Position numbers and translations under genes: made by a program. A model generated the notes under the pieces. It was not told where the DNA came from. It saw nothing but the letters and a program-made list of their open reading frames with translations, and made no database searches. Source: Cornus controversa (Eukaryota; Streptophyta; Magnoliopsida; Cornales; Cornaceae). Taken from it: 64,000 nucleotides of DNA. Positions 22,539 through 36,059 of this stretch are shown here, in pieces (within the stretch, counting starts at the first letter, position 1; every line of letters starts with the position of its first letter). The stretch covers positions 33,553,501 through 33,617,500 of the forward strand of contig CM048846.1 of NCBI GenBank assembly GCA_026545225.1. The letters are read 5' to 3'.

Positions 22539-22751
22539 GAGCAATGCTACACGTTATAAAATTATTTCATGAATTTGTATCATGAATGATGTGACAGGTA
22601 ACGTAGAGAGTTGGTATTGGTGGAATTCCTCTTATACACAGAGTCCTATGATATTATCACCGAATTCCACCAATACTAACTCTGTACGTTACCTGTCACA
22701 TCATTCATGATATACATTCATGAAATAATTTCATGACGTTTAGCATTTCTC
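22539..22751. mobile_element. Mutator-type foldback MITE
   Basis: 213 bases with inverted arms of about 90 bases; the termini are GAGCAATGCTACACG and, reversed, GAGAAATGCTAAACG. It is flanked by a perfect nine-base duplication TTAATTTTT at 22530-22538 and 22752-22760. Nine-base duplications with long terminal inverted repeats are typical of Mutator-like elements. No coding capacity. Confidence 0.88.
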
Positions 22752-22792
22752 TTAATTTTTACAAGTGATTGAGTTATCAAACATTGATTAAA

Positions 22793-22966
22793 AAGTAATG
22801 TTACACCTCTCGAATAAATATCTTAAAATATATCTCGAATCTGTGTGGCAGGTGACATGTATTGGTAGAATTTTTCCTATACACGGAATTTCGGTAGTCT
22901 AGTATACCTGTCACATAAATTTGATATATATTTCGAGATATTTATTTAGAACATATAACATTTTCT
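22793..22966. mobile_element. Second Mutator-type MITE
   Basis: 174 bases with termini AAGTAATGTTACACC and, reversed, AGAAAATGTTATATG. The inverted arms share AATAAATATCT and GTGACAGGT blocks. A perfect nine-base duplication TTGATTAAA flanks it at 22784-22792 and 22967-22975. It sits 33 bases from the previous MITE. Confidence 0.85.
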
Positions 22967-22975
22967 TTGATTAAA

Positions 22976-25900
22976 ATAATATAATGCTCATTGAAGTCCC
23001 AACAAAATCGATTGGGATATTCTAGCATTGCTCTTATCTTTATGTATAGAAAAAAGAAAAGAAAATTGAGGCCTCATTGAAATCAATTGAAAATGAAACT
23101 TTACAAAAAGGTGGGCATTGATGGCTTTATAGTGCTATCATAGTATAAAATGAACTTGATAGAAAGCCAGCCTTAAAACCCTTTTTTTTCCTTCTTTAAT
23201 AAAGGTATTTCACTTTCATTCATTTTGAAAGAGATGGAGTGATGATCATTGATCAACAATTCATTGATCTCAAAGCAAGCAGTGCAAATTACAAACATAA
23301 AAATGTGCTTCATATCAACCCCGGACTAAGATCCTAAGGTCTATTAAACAGAGATTACAAATATGTTGAATCAATATTGTTTTATCAAATGATAAATTAA
23401 AAACCCACATTGTGGTTCTCTCCCTGAAAAAAAGAAAAAGAAAAACCCTAGACTACTTAGATAATCATTAGTCCCAAAAATGTCCATGCCATAGTTAGAT
23501 TTCTCTCTCACATTTTTCCACAATTGAGTAAAAACGTATGGGTTTGTCTGGTTTAATTTTGTAAAAACGATTTTTAAAAAGGCAGAAAATAAAAAATTAT
23601 AAAAGATAGTTCTCCAAAGACAAATTTTTTTTTAAACTAAGTTTGCAAAAAAAAATTTCAGAAACTGTCAATCAAACAAACTTTTGAACAATTATCTGAT
23701 TTTTAAATTCTTATATAAAACATAAAAAAATTGAACCAATGTCTTTTTGCTCAAATTAATTGCCGTCAAACTTACATCTGCGTTATCATCTATACATTTA
23801 GTATTTTATTATTACACCATACAATGACCCTAATCAGTTAATATGGATCTCAAAGCTAATCCACTTCAAAGTCGGTGCTAAAATGGGATTTGATGATGTC
23901 ATGCTGAGAAAAATGCAAAACCGTGTCAAATTTAGAACAAAAAAGTCAACGTGAAAATTGAATTTGGACCACTTTGAACCTTCCTTTGAAATTTTGGGAT
24001 CCCTTCCTCAAAGTTTGTCTGATTGAGATGTGAAGGGCTTGTTTGGTTGTCTGTCGGTGAAAGAAATAAATATATTATTTAATTTTATTTCTCAAGAATA
24101 ATTAATTAAGAAAGTCCAATATAGTATCAGTTCTGTTAACCAAAGTGATGACCTTGATTTCTGGTTTAAAATTCAAAAGGGTCCCTCCTGTTGAAATTTT
24201 GTCTAGGAACTCCATTGACCAAAACACTTCTTATCTGTTCCTTGTTTTTTGCTAAAAAAGAAAAACAAAAGTAAAAATAAAGAACTTAAAGTTCTCTGAT
24301 CAGTAAAAAAAATAGATACATAATCATGACAATGCAATGGATGGTGGGGCTCAACAATTATATATATATTTTTTTATTGAAAACCAAAATGGATCAGATG
24401 AACCCATCAAATTATGCTTTTTAATCATGCAACTTTCGAAAAATCGGATGTTTTTATTTTTTATTATGGGTACGTAAAGAAATAATTCAGAATGCGAATA
24501 ATCATTCATTTTGAATGCTGAAATTATGTTAAAGACTTGGCTGTCATTGCTTTCAATATATAACTTCAGGCTTGTGCTACTCTATTGCATTAATTAAGTG
24601 CCAGTCCATCAAATGGTACTAATGAAGGGTTGTATGATTAATTAAAAATCAATGACTATATGATTACTTACAAGGTTAGTATAAATTGGGGTCACAACAA
24701 GCGTGCATCATAATAGTGCCAAAAGAGAAGTTGAAACACCAAACGGTATGGGAGATAGATGCTGGAAATGCAAAATTAATAAATTACAGTACATATAAGG
24801 GTAAAATTGTTTACACCCAAATTCGTAATTTGGTCGGGGGCATTTGGCATAGGATTAATTCATGCAGAATATTAAGCTGAGCTGATTGATCAAGAAATAA
24901 TCACGACCAATTCTCTTATACATTGTAAAAGAAAATTTGATACGATATTAGACATGAAAATCAATACATCTAACACTTTCACATGAAAAATGTTTCATGT
25001 TTTCGAGTGATCGCCTCAGCAGATGACATCATTTGCATGACCTAAGACCAAGTACCATGCAAACCTAATCATGTTTTGTCTCATCTCCACTAGTGATTCC
25101 ACATACTCGTATTAGTCATGTGCTAATATAATTTGAATAATTAATCCTAACTATCCACGTGAAATCCAATCTGACAGACGATCTTGTTCAAAGCCTTAGA
25201 GTCATGCAAAACTTGTGAGTTGAAGTTAAATTTAAAACCTAGAGGAGGATGATTATGTTTATTCACTTTTTGTTTAATATTTCAAATTATCTAATTTTAA
25301 GTCCAATTAAAATCTAAGCAACCGCACAAAGCATGTAAATAAAATAAAGTGCAGTAAAGTAAACGAATGCACTAGATATACGTCCAAATCAGGAAAAAAT
25401 CACAGGTGAGGCTTTGTAACTTTGGATAACCAAATTCACTATCGTTGAAGCAAAGTACAACAGACTCTGTCCTAGACTCACACCCACTCCACTCTAACAA
25501 GAACTTAATGTTGAACACCTCAGACTTACTATTGTGACTCTCTTGTCCAATTGCTACAAACTCTCGGTTAACGTCACAATCCTTGTACAATAATAACTGG
25601 AAGAATACGAACACTCAATAAGTAATATGTGTGTGCTCTCAAAAATATAAACAGAAAATTCAAGTTCTCTGCTGAAAAATATCTCTATACTTTCTCTCTC
25701 TAAAAATATCTATTTGATGCGTATTGAAAGCTCCGTAAAAGTAAACTGAAAGAGAAATCATATGAGATTTTTATAGATGTTAAAAATCATAAGTTTTCTT
25801 TAAAAACAAGTTATAAATAAAAAGGAAACAAGTCCCAAAGTTTAAGAAAATTTTAGAGTCAAATCCATGTCAAAACAGGATTCTACAAAGCCAAAATCCG

Positions 25901-26585
25901 CCACCAAAGGGATTGGACCGATCCAGCCTTCACTTGGACTAGTTCAGCCTTGCAAAGGTCTTAGTTTAAGATATCAAGACCTCATGGACCAGTCCAGCTA
26001 AACCTTGCACTGATCCAACCTTGTAATTTTTGAAAAACTACTTAAAAATCTTATTTTACAAGGTCGGAACCACCCGGTTTGAAATATATGTGTTCTCACC
26101 ACTTTACTTGGATTACGTGACTCTTATACTTGATCAATGATGTCCTCATGAAATCGAAATCATCTAAAAACTTCAATCGATCAAATTCTTGCTCAGATGA
26201 TGCCTTCGTCCGAAGATTCAAGTTTCATAATTTTGAAGAACATTTGCATGGTTGGTATAGAACTTCATGCTCACTCTGAAACTTCAATTACATGATCAAT
26301 TACAAAAATATAAATCAAAGATAACAACTCAATCATATTTAGTTTTGACACCGAAGATTGCCAATTACAAAAAGATACGTCACAAAAATGTCTCTCTAAA
26401 TAGAAGTCTTTCCCCAACGGAAAAGAGGTCTAGCACTACACAAACAAAACAAACAACTCATCCCTAGCAGATACCTTTTGCTCCCAAGTAATCATAGCCC
26501 AAGGTCTCAACTTGCCTATCTTTCTGTCCTCTATTGCATTTATTTTCTTTGTATAACTTAGATTTTATTTGTTTGCATATACTGC
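22976..26585. other. Gene-poor intergenic DNA
   Basis: No gene is supported. There are homopolymer A/T runs and many short AT-rich repeats. At 25905-26030 a group of near-palindromes of the GGACCNGTCC type (GGACCGATCC, TGGACTAGTTCA, TGGACCAGTCCA) suggests an old, unbounded retroelement fragment. Confidence 0.45.
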
Positions 26586-27948
26586 TGATGTTGTTTTAAA
26601 ATTGTTAAATAACTCGCAAGTGTACGAATCTATTAAAGTATAGTTCGGCAAGAACGAGGTCGAACCCAAGGGAATGCTTTGAGAAGAAAAACTAACACAA
26701 ATTCAAATTAATTTAAAACTAATCTAGTTTAAACACAAGTTGGTTGATTTGAGATAAATTAAACTAACATGCAAATAAAATAACACTATTAAAATCAAAT
26801 AGAGAAAATAACTAAGGTTTCGGATTCCACCACCATTAAATCCATGAAGCTTCTTATATTCATTTATTAATTCCCAAATTTAGAGTAACAATCAAGAAAT
26901 CAATCTATTGCTAACTCAAGATTTATCAATAAAGCACTATGAATAATATATCAAAAAGGTAAATTTTTCTTCGCTTTACTAGTGTAGAATTCTAAGCATC
27001 CTATGTATCCAATTTAATGAAAAACATAAGATCAAAGATTATCACTTTTAAGAAATACAAACTCAAGCTTAGATTAATTATAATACTTTCTAACTAGCAC
27101 ATATACATGATATAGATGGTGAAAGAATTATAAAATAATTAATCACAAGAAGCGAAAATCATAAGCAATTAAATCACACACATGAGAATCAATTAATGAA
27201 CAAAAAAACTTCACTTCATTAATGGAGGTTTCCTCCTCAACCCTAGTTGAGAAGTTTAGTTACACATGGTAGAAGAAGAAGAAGAAAACAAAATAATAAA
27301 AGACATAATGAATAAATAAAACCCGGATTGTCTCTGTCTTCTCTGCCCTAGCCTCCTCTTCTTTTCTCCTCTCCCAAAACAGCCTCCAATTCACCTCTTT
27401 ATACCCCAAGAGAATACATAAAGTCCTAATCCAATTAGGAAATAATTAGGGTTTTCCCGCAGCCCAAAATAGGTATATTTTTCTGCTGACATTCGGTCCA
27501 AGTTTTGACCCAGTAGAAGTCCGATTCACGAAATTTACGTGGAATACAAAAGTGTCCAGAATCGAATTTCGTTCAACCTAAGTGGGAATTAAGTCAAATT
27601 GATGCTCGAAAATAAGACTTTAGGTCGACTTTCCAAAACTGGATTAAATGCAAAATTGGGCTTCAGGCCCGTAACCTTCTTAAGCAGTTGTAATTCTCTT
27701 GCACCTCTTCCTTGGGCTGATTTGAGTTGAAATATGGGGTTGAATGGACCCATTAGATGTAGGCTTCATATAATCTTCTTGAATATCATCTTTAAAAGCC
27801 CAAAATTATGGTTTTATCTGAAATAATCATTAAGGCCCTGAAAAAGACAGAAAATACAAAAACAGAGTAAAATCACATATAACCTATCACTAAGAGAATA
27901 AAATATGCAAATTAAGAGGCTAGAATGCGTAACATTCAACGCCGATCA
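26586..27948 (-). mobile_element. Solo LTR with ACTGC target duplication
   Basis: On the minus strand the element starts TGATCGGCGTTGAATG at 27948 and ends CAACATCA at 26586. ACTGC flanks it on both sides (26581-26585 and 27949-27953). About 1.36 kb with no coding frame. Its start resembles the Athila-like LTR at 32829 (TGATAAGCGTTGAATG) in layout, and its first 200 bases match the LTR fragment at 12806. The TGTACGAATC and GAACGAGGTCGAACCCA blocks near its 3' end are common in plant LTRs. Confidence 0.82.
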
Positions 27949-27953
27949 ACTGC

Positions 27954-29500
27954 TTTCTTGTCTTATATTTAAATAGTTTATATTTATTAATTTCTTACCT
28001 TGTTTTAAGTAGTTATACTTGTTAGAGCTTTACATTCAATTCTTCATGTGTACCAAGGACCAAGATCGTGTAACACCTAAAAAGTTGTAACAAATCATTT
28101 TTTGACAATCAATGTTAATGATAATGTTGCATATCTCTTGTTAAATGTTATTTAGTTGATACATCTTTGCTCTTGTTTAATCCAAACAGGAAATCCAACA
28201 CTAACACTTCAAGGAAATCAACTGTGCCATTTAGGCCGAAGTGAGTGAACTAGTGAGAGGATCATTTTCTATTCTCCACAATTGCACGAAATCATATTAC
28301 ATAAATATTATAGGTCACCTACTAGTAATATTTGCTTGGCATCCGAATTAACTTGGTTTCTCAATAACCAGCAAATTCAGACTTAGTGTCATTTCCAATA
28401 ACTAGTAAATTCAGACTTGACGTCCTAGCATGCCCGCACACTACTAAACAAATCAACCTCATGAACGAGGTGCGATTTACCGCTAAACAAAAATACATTG
28501 ATCTCCAATGAAGTTTGACCTAATTACACATGGAGGAACTTTTATAAAAAAGTTTAAGTTACCCCTCTTTAATGATTTAACATTTATGGACGTCAAAAAT
28601 CAAGCTGAAATGATTAGTATGCCTCTATAATTTTTTGAATAATAAAAGTTAAAATCTTTGTATAGGTGAAATGACACTTTTTACCCTTTATATAATTCAT
28701 TTTATTCCTCTCTTTATTTCTTCCATATCTTTCTCTCTCTCCTCTCCAATTATTATCGCCACTCCCCCACTATGTACTGCCACCTCCTTCCACCACCACT
28801 CATTATGATCTTATATTTTTCCACCAATAGATCATCTTTATCATCTCTCATCAACAATAGCATCGATAGCAAACTCATCCACAAAACATGAATTTTCAAA
28901 AGAGTTATTCTGTATTTTAATATCATTACTACTCCTTAAAACATTCGACTTTGGTCTGCTTCATCGAATTTAATGCCTAATTATTCCAAGCCGCAGCTAA
29001 ATCCTTCTCTTTATGCACTTCTTGATTTTCAAACTTGTCCCTGAATCACAAATTCTAATGACAATAAAAAAATCCTACGATAATTGAATCCATAGCTGCC
29101 GTTCCTAGCCTAAAAACAAGTGTTTGGTGGAGAAAAAAATTGAAACTAGGTTTGGAATTGGAAACACTAAAAAGAACCTCTTTATCGTCCCTCATGCCGG
29201 TGAGATCGGATTAGACAAGTTAGGTAAGGTGATGTGGAGTGTACTGGTAGTTTTAGTAACAAGAAAAGAAGATAAACGACTATGTGGGCATAGGGAAAGA
29301 ATCATTCAGGTTTGCCTGTAACTGTGGTGGTCATCAAATTTTGTGGAAACATGAGTAAGAGGTGGAGTAATTGGTGGTGAGAACATGCTAGAATCAATAA
29401 TAGAATGAACTGATAAGGGTGAGGAACATGATGATGATATTTCCATTGAGGGGTAAACTGCATAAAACAATAATAATAATAATAATAAATAAAAAACTCT
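27954..29500. other. Intergenic DNA with a possible Mutator-like end
   Basis: No gene is seen. At about 28495 the block ATTGATCTCC, GAAGTTTGACCTAATTACAC resembles the left end of the Mutator-like element at 44122, but no partner end could be placed with confidence. Confidence 0.35.
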
Positions 29501-30040
29501 CTTATATACATAATGTGTGAAAAAAAAAACCCTTGAAGTTTAATTAACCTCTTACATTTTTCAAAGTGTACAAATAAGTATACTCTGTCAATTTGATGCT
29601 AATGGAAGACTAAAATGACTAAAATACCCTTATGGTATAATAGCAAAAAAAAAACACAAAAGATGTAAAATGTCCAAAAAGGACATGATGGGTGTATAAC
29701 AAATACTCCTAGGTCCAAAAATACTAGATATCAAGATCAAATAGAGAGAGAATGAGATTGAAAGGTGAGAGAAAGTGAGATCAAAGAGTGAGAGAGAGGT
29801 TAAATCGTTCAAGTGTTTGGGACACAAAACAGGTGTATAACAGATACCCCTACGATGTCTTTTTGAGTCATGTCATTTTTGGACATTTCGCATCTTTTCT
29901 GTTTTTTTATTTTTTTTTCTATTCTACCATAAAGATATTTTAGTCAGTTTAGTTTTTCGTTCATGGAAAATTGACAGAGTATACTTATTTGTATATAATT
30001 TGAAAAATGTAGTGGTTTTTCTCACATTCTATATATAAAA
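29501..30040. repeat. Long imperfect inverted repeat, probable foldback MITE
   Basis: The left arm (about 29501-29690) and right arm (about 29865-30040) are inverted copies sharing AAATAAGTATACTCTGTCAA and ACTAAAATA blocks. The loop holds GA-rich sequence and a direct repeat (GTGTATAACARATACYCCTA). Boundaries and target duplication could not be fixed. Confidence 0.6.
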
Positions 30041-30319
30041 TGTTTGTTTTTTTTTTTTGCACTTTTTTCCTAAAATGTATAAAAATCTATGAGGGGCATT
30101 ATGGTCATTTAAAAAGGATATTTTTGGGTCTTTATATAATAGGTAAGACAGTCAATGAATACTTTCTAACGGTCATTAGACAGAGAGGTCAATTTGCATA
30201 GATTTTTCAAATGTTAAGAGGTTTATTCGCATATTGAATAGGAAGGGGGTTTGCTACACATTTTCTTATTTAACGGGGGTTTCTTACACTTTACCTTTCC
30301 ATTGAGAGAAGATTTTGAC

Positions 30320-31708
30320 TATCACGCCCCAAAATCTAGGCCACCGAAATCCCCCGATCCAAGACTGAACTCCGGAGGTTAGACGTTACACTTATTCGGT
30401 CACTGCCCCATGACCCCAAATAAACATTCCAAACAACTTTTTGATACCTTTGCATCACTCCTCGATTCCTACCAGGACCATCGAGATCAATTATGCGGAA
30501 GATTTTATGTAACACCTCTGGTTCCATTCCAGAACATCAATCAAGATTAATTAACCTAAGGTCTTAGTCTCACAATCTTGTAGAAGCATTCTCTCATAAT
30601 TATTGTTAAATTATGCCTTAAATCAATCATCACTAATTAGCCGTCAATTGATAACCAAACCAAGCAGTCCACTTAACTCAGCTTAATTCTCCCCTAAGGC
30701 ATTACGATCAATCGTAATACATGTTACGATCAATTGTGACATACGATCAATTGTACATGTATCGTAACACGTATCATAGCCCTCGAATTTGCTTAACAAT
30801 TGTCAAATTAATTTACCTTAATTATACGTTCCATTTTAATTTAGCTTATGGGCCATCGTAGTTCTACGATCAATCGTAGAACTGATTACAATCATTGTAT
30901 TCTCCCAGGCAGCCAACTTTTGTTTCAAGTCTTAACCATTTAACTCCATCTTTTCACTCACAAACTCACATACATTCACCTGGACATCTTTAAAACATAA
31001 ATGAAATATAAATTACCTATTCATCATCTCATAATCATCATCATTCATAGATTTGCCAACTAAATCTCATCATGTACTTGAATATAATAAAAGAGTCTAT
31101 ATACATGCATTTCGAATCCAAACCTTACAATCATTCAAGGTCTCATAATCATAGTTACAAAATCTCCAAATGTGTACATCAATATACATATGAGCTATGC
31201 ATTTAAGTCCACATTCTAGACATGCATTCACAAAATTACCCGAAAGGTCGTCTAAACTGCACACCCAACTCAAGGTTGGTGGGACTCTGCCACATCCTTG
31301 CCGGTACCTAAAATGTTTGTATATAAAGGGATGAGCTCCTACGTGCTCCATAGAAATGCCTAAAGCATATCTCCTAAGGCCTTGTGCATAGACGCACGCA
31401 AAGGAAAGGAAAACATGCATTAAAGAATCATATCATGCATGCCCAATTCTACATATCACTATGCCATGAATATATTCATTGTGTCATGCACTTCTTATGT
31501 GTCACCCATGCAACTAAAGACTCGCATTCCAATGAAGGACCATCCGGTCTTGTATATCACTTCCATTGAACACCCGAACTCTATTCTTGGTCCTTTCGGG
31601 TTTTTTACTTCCAAATTCCTATGTCGGACCATTTAGTGTCCCTAAGCCTTCCTACATACACTTTCAAACCATGTATGTGCAATGCATGAAAATTTCATAT
31701 ACTATGGT
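30320..31708 (-). mobile_element. Left LTR part of a 9.9 kb Gypsy insertion (element D)
   Basis: The part starts TATCACGCCCC on the plus strand and is flanked by TTGAC (30315-30319), which recurs at 40198-40202 after the opposite terminus, so 30320-40197 is one insertion with later nested elements. The first 136 bases form an LTR-end plus primer-site-like module (TTTTTGATACC near 30437). A TACGATCAATCGTA-type palindrome cluster is at 30706-30880. Bases 31093-31707 are repeated in the right LTR part (from 37557). The run stops where element G begins. Confidence 0.75.
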
Positions 31709-32828
31709 TGTCACGCCTCAATTTTTTATGCCCAAAAATAAGGGTGATTAAGTCAAACACCTACATCTCTCACATACAATCCCACTATGATATCACGCTT
31801 TGATACCAAGTTATCACGCATCGATTTCCAACATCCAAAAATGGGGTGATTGAATTAAATATCAACACCTCTCATCGATCACAAGGATCATTCCAAAACC
31901 ATATAATCGCGAAAGCTAACTATAGATACACAATTACATAAGTGTATACTCATCACCATTTATCCCAATAGGCCCCACATTAGCCTATGCATCCACACAT
32001 ATTCATTCCCATCCTAAAGTTTGTGAAATTCAAACTAAGCTAGTTTTGGTTGGCTGAAACCTTCTTCGGTCAGCTGAAACCTGGGTTCAACTGATCTCCA
32101 GTTTGCGAGTTCTATCGATCGACTGGAGAGTAGTTTCGGTTGCCTGAAAAGGTGCTTTCGGCTGGCTGAAGCCCTTCTCTAGTCGTTCGAAACTAGTTTC
32201 CAATTTACAATCATTCTGGATCTCACACTTTTGGTCGGCTGCTACAGAGAACTAGGGAACTAAAAGTCCCTAGAAGGCCCAAAACCTATACTTTCCAAGT
32301 CAAAGTGCATTCCATTAATTCAACAATTCATACTCAAGCTTAAGCATGAATAACACTCAATGAAATCCATACGTTTATGTCTTATAGGTGCAAAATCCAT
32401 ACATTTCATAGATGTAGTCCAAAATCATATACTCTTAAATATGTTTTCCTCAAGTCCTCAACACTACAAATTATAAGAGCATTTATACAACTCCACTTGC
32501 ATTCGTATAAATAATTTTCTATCTAAAAATGATATATCATTTCAAATGTCTCAACATGCCACAAGAGAAATGGATAATAATATATGTAATCCTCAAAATA
32601 ATTCAAAAATGCTATCGAACATTCCACATGGCCATTCATGTATCATCCACCACCAGTGTCTTATATGTAAAAATGTTTGGGAGAGAGGGGTGAGAAAAAC
32701 AACAAACTCAGTAGGAATGCCCCAACCCACCTAGGCATCAACCCGACACTGACTTACATGATATGCAACCATGATGTCGCTACACTATATGACATTCCCA
32801 ATGTTCTCATGTCAATTTAACACAAATT
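31709..32828 (-). mobile_element. Gypsy LTR fragment (element G) nested in element D
   Basis: The fragment starts TGTCACGCCTC at 31709; a second terminus, TATCACGCATCG, starts at 31812 directly after TTTGATACCAAG, the reverse complement of a primer site. Its palindrome cluster at 32043-32240 is the reverse complement of the one in copy A (GGTCAGCTGAAACC and relatives). It is cut by the Athila-like LTR at 32829. Confidence 0.7.
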
Positions 32829-34965
32829 GATAAGCGTTGAATGTTATATATTTTTGCGCCTTTACTTATGTATCTTGATCCCATAACTGCACATATTGTA
32901 TAGTTTTTACGTGTTTTTATATTTTTGATGATTTCAGGTTCAAACTCAGAATGTGGCGTAATTCGACCCCTTTATTAGTTCAACAATGCATTCCTAATTC
33001 CTATCATCCTTCAAGAAAAATCTGCATTAAGTAATAGTGAATGGCAGGTCAAGACAGGAGTCGAAAAGTTAAAAAGTTGAAGATCTGTAGAAATATGAAG
33101 ATCGATGCATCGAAGTCCCTATTTTGATGCATCGCCCGAACCTACAGAAGATATTTTTCTGAAGATATTTTCTCCACTTGCCACTTATCTAATTTTGCTT
33201 GGATAAAGCCTTACATGGAATTTCTATGATATTTTGAGACTCAAATCAGTTATATATCTAGAGAATATGTAATAAGAAAAATATACACAATTCGTATAAT
33301 AGAGAGCATAATTTAGAAATTCTAGAGAGAGAAAGTGAAGTTCTAGAGAGGGAAAGCTTCAATGAGGGTTTTGTAAGGCCTTGAAGACCATTTTAAGTAT
33401 GGGACCATCTCTGTCTATGGAGTACTTCCAACCCACTATGATCAACTAATCCTTCTCTAGGATTTTGACAAACCCTAACTTTGTAAATATGTTCTAAGTT
33501 CAATGAATTGGGGATTTTTATGTATTTAATGTATATGTCTCATGCCTTGAGCCTTATATATATATATATATATATAAGTTTACATTTTTTTATGCTCATG
33601 TGTGGTGATTTATTTTCTTGTCTTAGAATGCTTGAATTCCTCACATGATTTTCAAACACTTATATTTTCACAAGGACTACAAGTGATCGCTTGAGACTAG
33701 TTTCCACTATAACATGCATAGCTAGATTTGTATAGTCCATGCTTAGAGAATGTGATTTTGCTTCAATTAGGTAAGTAGGTAGGTAGGAAAATCATGTGAC
33801 AATGATTTTACAACAAGTAGGTAATTAGGTAAATAAGAAAAATTATGTTTTTCGAACATAGATTATAATATATTAAGGTGTGTGTATTCTCTTGACGACA
33901 CCGTTGTAGGTGGGACTTGTCAACACGTCAATAGTACACATTTGCATGAATTCCCCCAATTTATTATAAGTGTGACATACTACGAGGTTAGCGGGGAAGT
34001 TTAACCCTAGTCCTTTATTCTTTTCTCAACCTTTGTATTTAAATTACTTTTATGCTTTCAAAGTAGAGTAAGCATACAACCAACACGGTTCTGATTTGAA
34101 CAAGAACCAACCTTCAACATTTAGCGAGTTATACCTACGTAGTCTCTATGGGATCGACACCCACAGAGTTATGCTCATGTGTGGTGATTTATCTTCTTGT
34201 CTTAGAATACTTGAATTCATTACATGATCTTCAAACACTTGTATGTTTCACAAGGATTACAAATGATGGCTTGAGACTAGTTTTCACTATAACATGCATA
34301 GCTAGATTTGTATAGTCCATGCTTAGAGAAGGTGATTTTATTACAATTAGGTAAGTAGGTAGGTAAGGAAATCATGTGACGATGATTTTACTACAAGTAG
34401 ATAATTAGGTAAATAAAAAAAATCATATTTTTCAAAGATGGATTATAGCATATTAAGGTGTGTGTATTCTGTTGATGACACCATTGTAGGTGGGACTTGT
34501 CAACACGTCAGTAGTACACATTTGCATGAATTCTCTCAATTTATTATAAGTGTGACATACTACGAGGTTAGCGGGGAAGTCTAACCTTAGTCTTTTATTC
34601 TTCTCTCAACCTTTGTATTTAAATTACTTTTATGCTTTCAAAGTAAATTAAGTAAACAACCAACACAGTTGTGATTTGAAGAAGAACCAAACTTCAACAT
34701 TTAGCGAGTTATGCCTACGTAGTCTCTGTGGGATCGACACCCACAGAGTTATGCTCATGTGTAGTGATTTATCTTCTTGTCTTAAAATGCTTGAATTCCT
34801 CACATAATCTTCAAACACTTGTATGTTTCACAAGGACTACAAGTGATGGCTTGAGACTAGTCTCTGTGGGATCGACACCCCTCAACTTAAAGCCCTATCC
34901 TTCAAGGATTCGTTCTATTACGAGTGGTAAATTTATAAATTTTGAGTAGCGTAACTGCATAGAAC
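32829..34965 (+). mobile_element. Athila-like Gypsy 5' LTR
   Basis: The LTR starts TGATAAGCGTTG and ends about GCATAGAACA just before an Asp-tRNA-type primer site and a gag gene of the Athila/Tat type. It contains a pair of TCGATGCATCGA-type palindromes at 33101-33150, a TA microsatellite at 33556-33577 and a tandem repeat that inflates it. The 3' LTR is missing. Confidence 0.78.
33591..34878 (+). repeat. 579-bp tandem repeat within the Athila-like LTR
   Basis: TATGCTCATG marks the unit start at 33591, 34170 and 34750, giving units of 579 and 580 bases and a third unit shortened to about 130 bases. The third unit jumps from TTGAGACTAG straight to TCTCTGTGGGATCGACACC, an internal deletion at a short shared TAGT. 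Units one and two are highly similar with scattered substitutions. Confidence 0.85.
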
Positions 34966-34972
34966 AATTTTT

Positions 34973-34989
34973 TGCGCCGTTGTCGGAGA
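34973..34989 (+). other. Primer-binding site, Asp-tRNA type
   Basis: TGCGCCGTTGTCGGAGA resembles the TGGCGCCGTTGCCGGGG primer site of Athila and Tat elements. It lies eight bases after the LTR end. Confidence 0.75.
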
Positions 34990-35359
34990 CTACGGTTGAA
35001 TCGCTAAATTAGAGGATTGAGTCTAGTTTAAATTTTAATTTAACTCATTCTTTATATTCTTTATTTGTAAGTATCTTTATCTTTATTTCTTATGTGTTTC
35101 ATTGTAGGTACTTATCTAATCAAGGCATCAAGACTTAAGCTTGGATCCTTGTGAGTAAAGTACTTAACTTTCTTGCACTTAGAAATCTAAAATTTTGTTT
35201 CTGCACATAGTTTAAAGTTTTTTGTTTATTCATATGCAAGGTAGGAGATCCTTTTCATTACCCTCGTTGCTATGTGACCTTGAACTTGAACGAACTCTTA
35301 GACAACATAATATTGTTCCTAGGGACCCTATATTGTTTAGAGAACATAGGAGAGAAATC

Positions 35360-36028
35360 ATGGCGAATAATGACAACCAAAATGTTCAGCAGAATCCAAT
35401 CTTACCACCTCCACCGGGCTGTGAGATTCTTCGAGATTTTTATGTTCCATTTACCTATGCATCTCCTTCTTGTATTCGTTTCCTCGAATGCGGGGAGGAA
35501 CAATTTTGAAATCAAATCCTCAACAATTAATTTTCTTAGTTGTTTTCATGGGCTTCCAAACCAAGATCCTTATAAACATATTGATGAATTCTTAGAAGTG
35601 TGTTCTACGTTATAGTTGAATGCACAAGCGGAGGACAACTTGAGACTTCGTCTTTTTTCCTTCTCGCTTAAGGATAAAGCTAAATAATGATTTAATTTCC
35701 TAGAGCCAAATTTCATTAACTCTTGGACTGAAATGCAACGAGAGTTTCTAAAGAAATATGTCCCAATAGGAAAGACTAATGATGCGCGAAGAGCCATCAT
35801 TGATTTCTCTCGAAGGGAGGGAGAAGCTTTTTATGAAACTTAGGAAATGATGAAAGATCTTTTGAGGTCTTGCCCACACCATGCTATTCTCAAATGAAAA
35901 CTGGTGCAAGGATTATATGATGGTTTAAAAGAGCCCCACAAAAAAATGGTTGATGCTAGTTGTGGAGGTACATTCTTTCTAAAAAGCCCCGATGAAGCAT
36001 GGACACTCTTTGAAAACTTGAGCAAGTA
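35360..36028 (+). pseudogene. Athila-like gag remnant
   Basis: It opens with the ATG at 35360 (MANNDNQNVQQNPILPPPPG) and, after a frame change near 35505, gives the capsid domain: FEIKSSTINFLS, FHGLPNQDPYKHIDEF, SWTEMQREFLKKYVP and CPHHAILK, ending with DEAWTLFENLSK. These blocks match the gag of Athila/Tat Gypsy elements in order and spacing. At least four stops and a frameshift inactivate it. The rest of the element, including pol, is missing: a Gypsy LTR end follows at about 36060. Confidence 0.8.
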
Positions 36029-36059
36029 GGAACTGAGGATGATGTTGGTAGTAGTTTGC

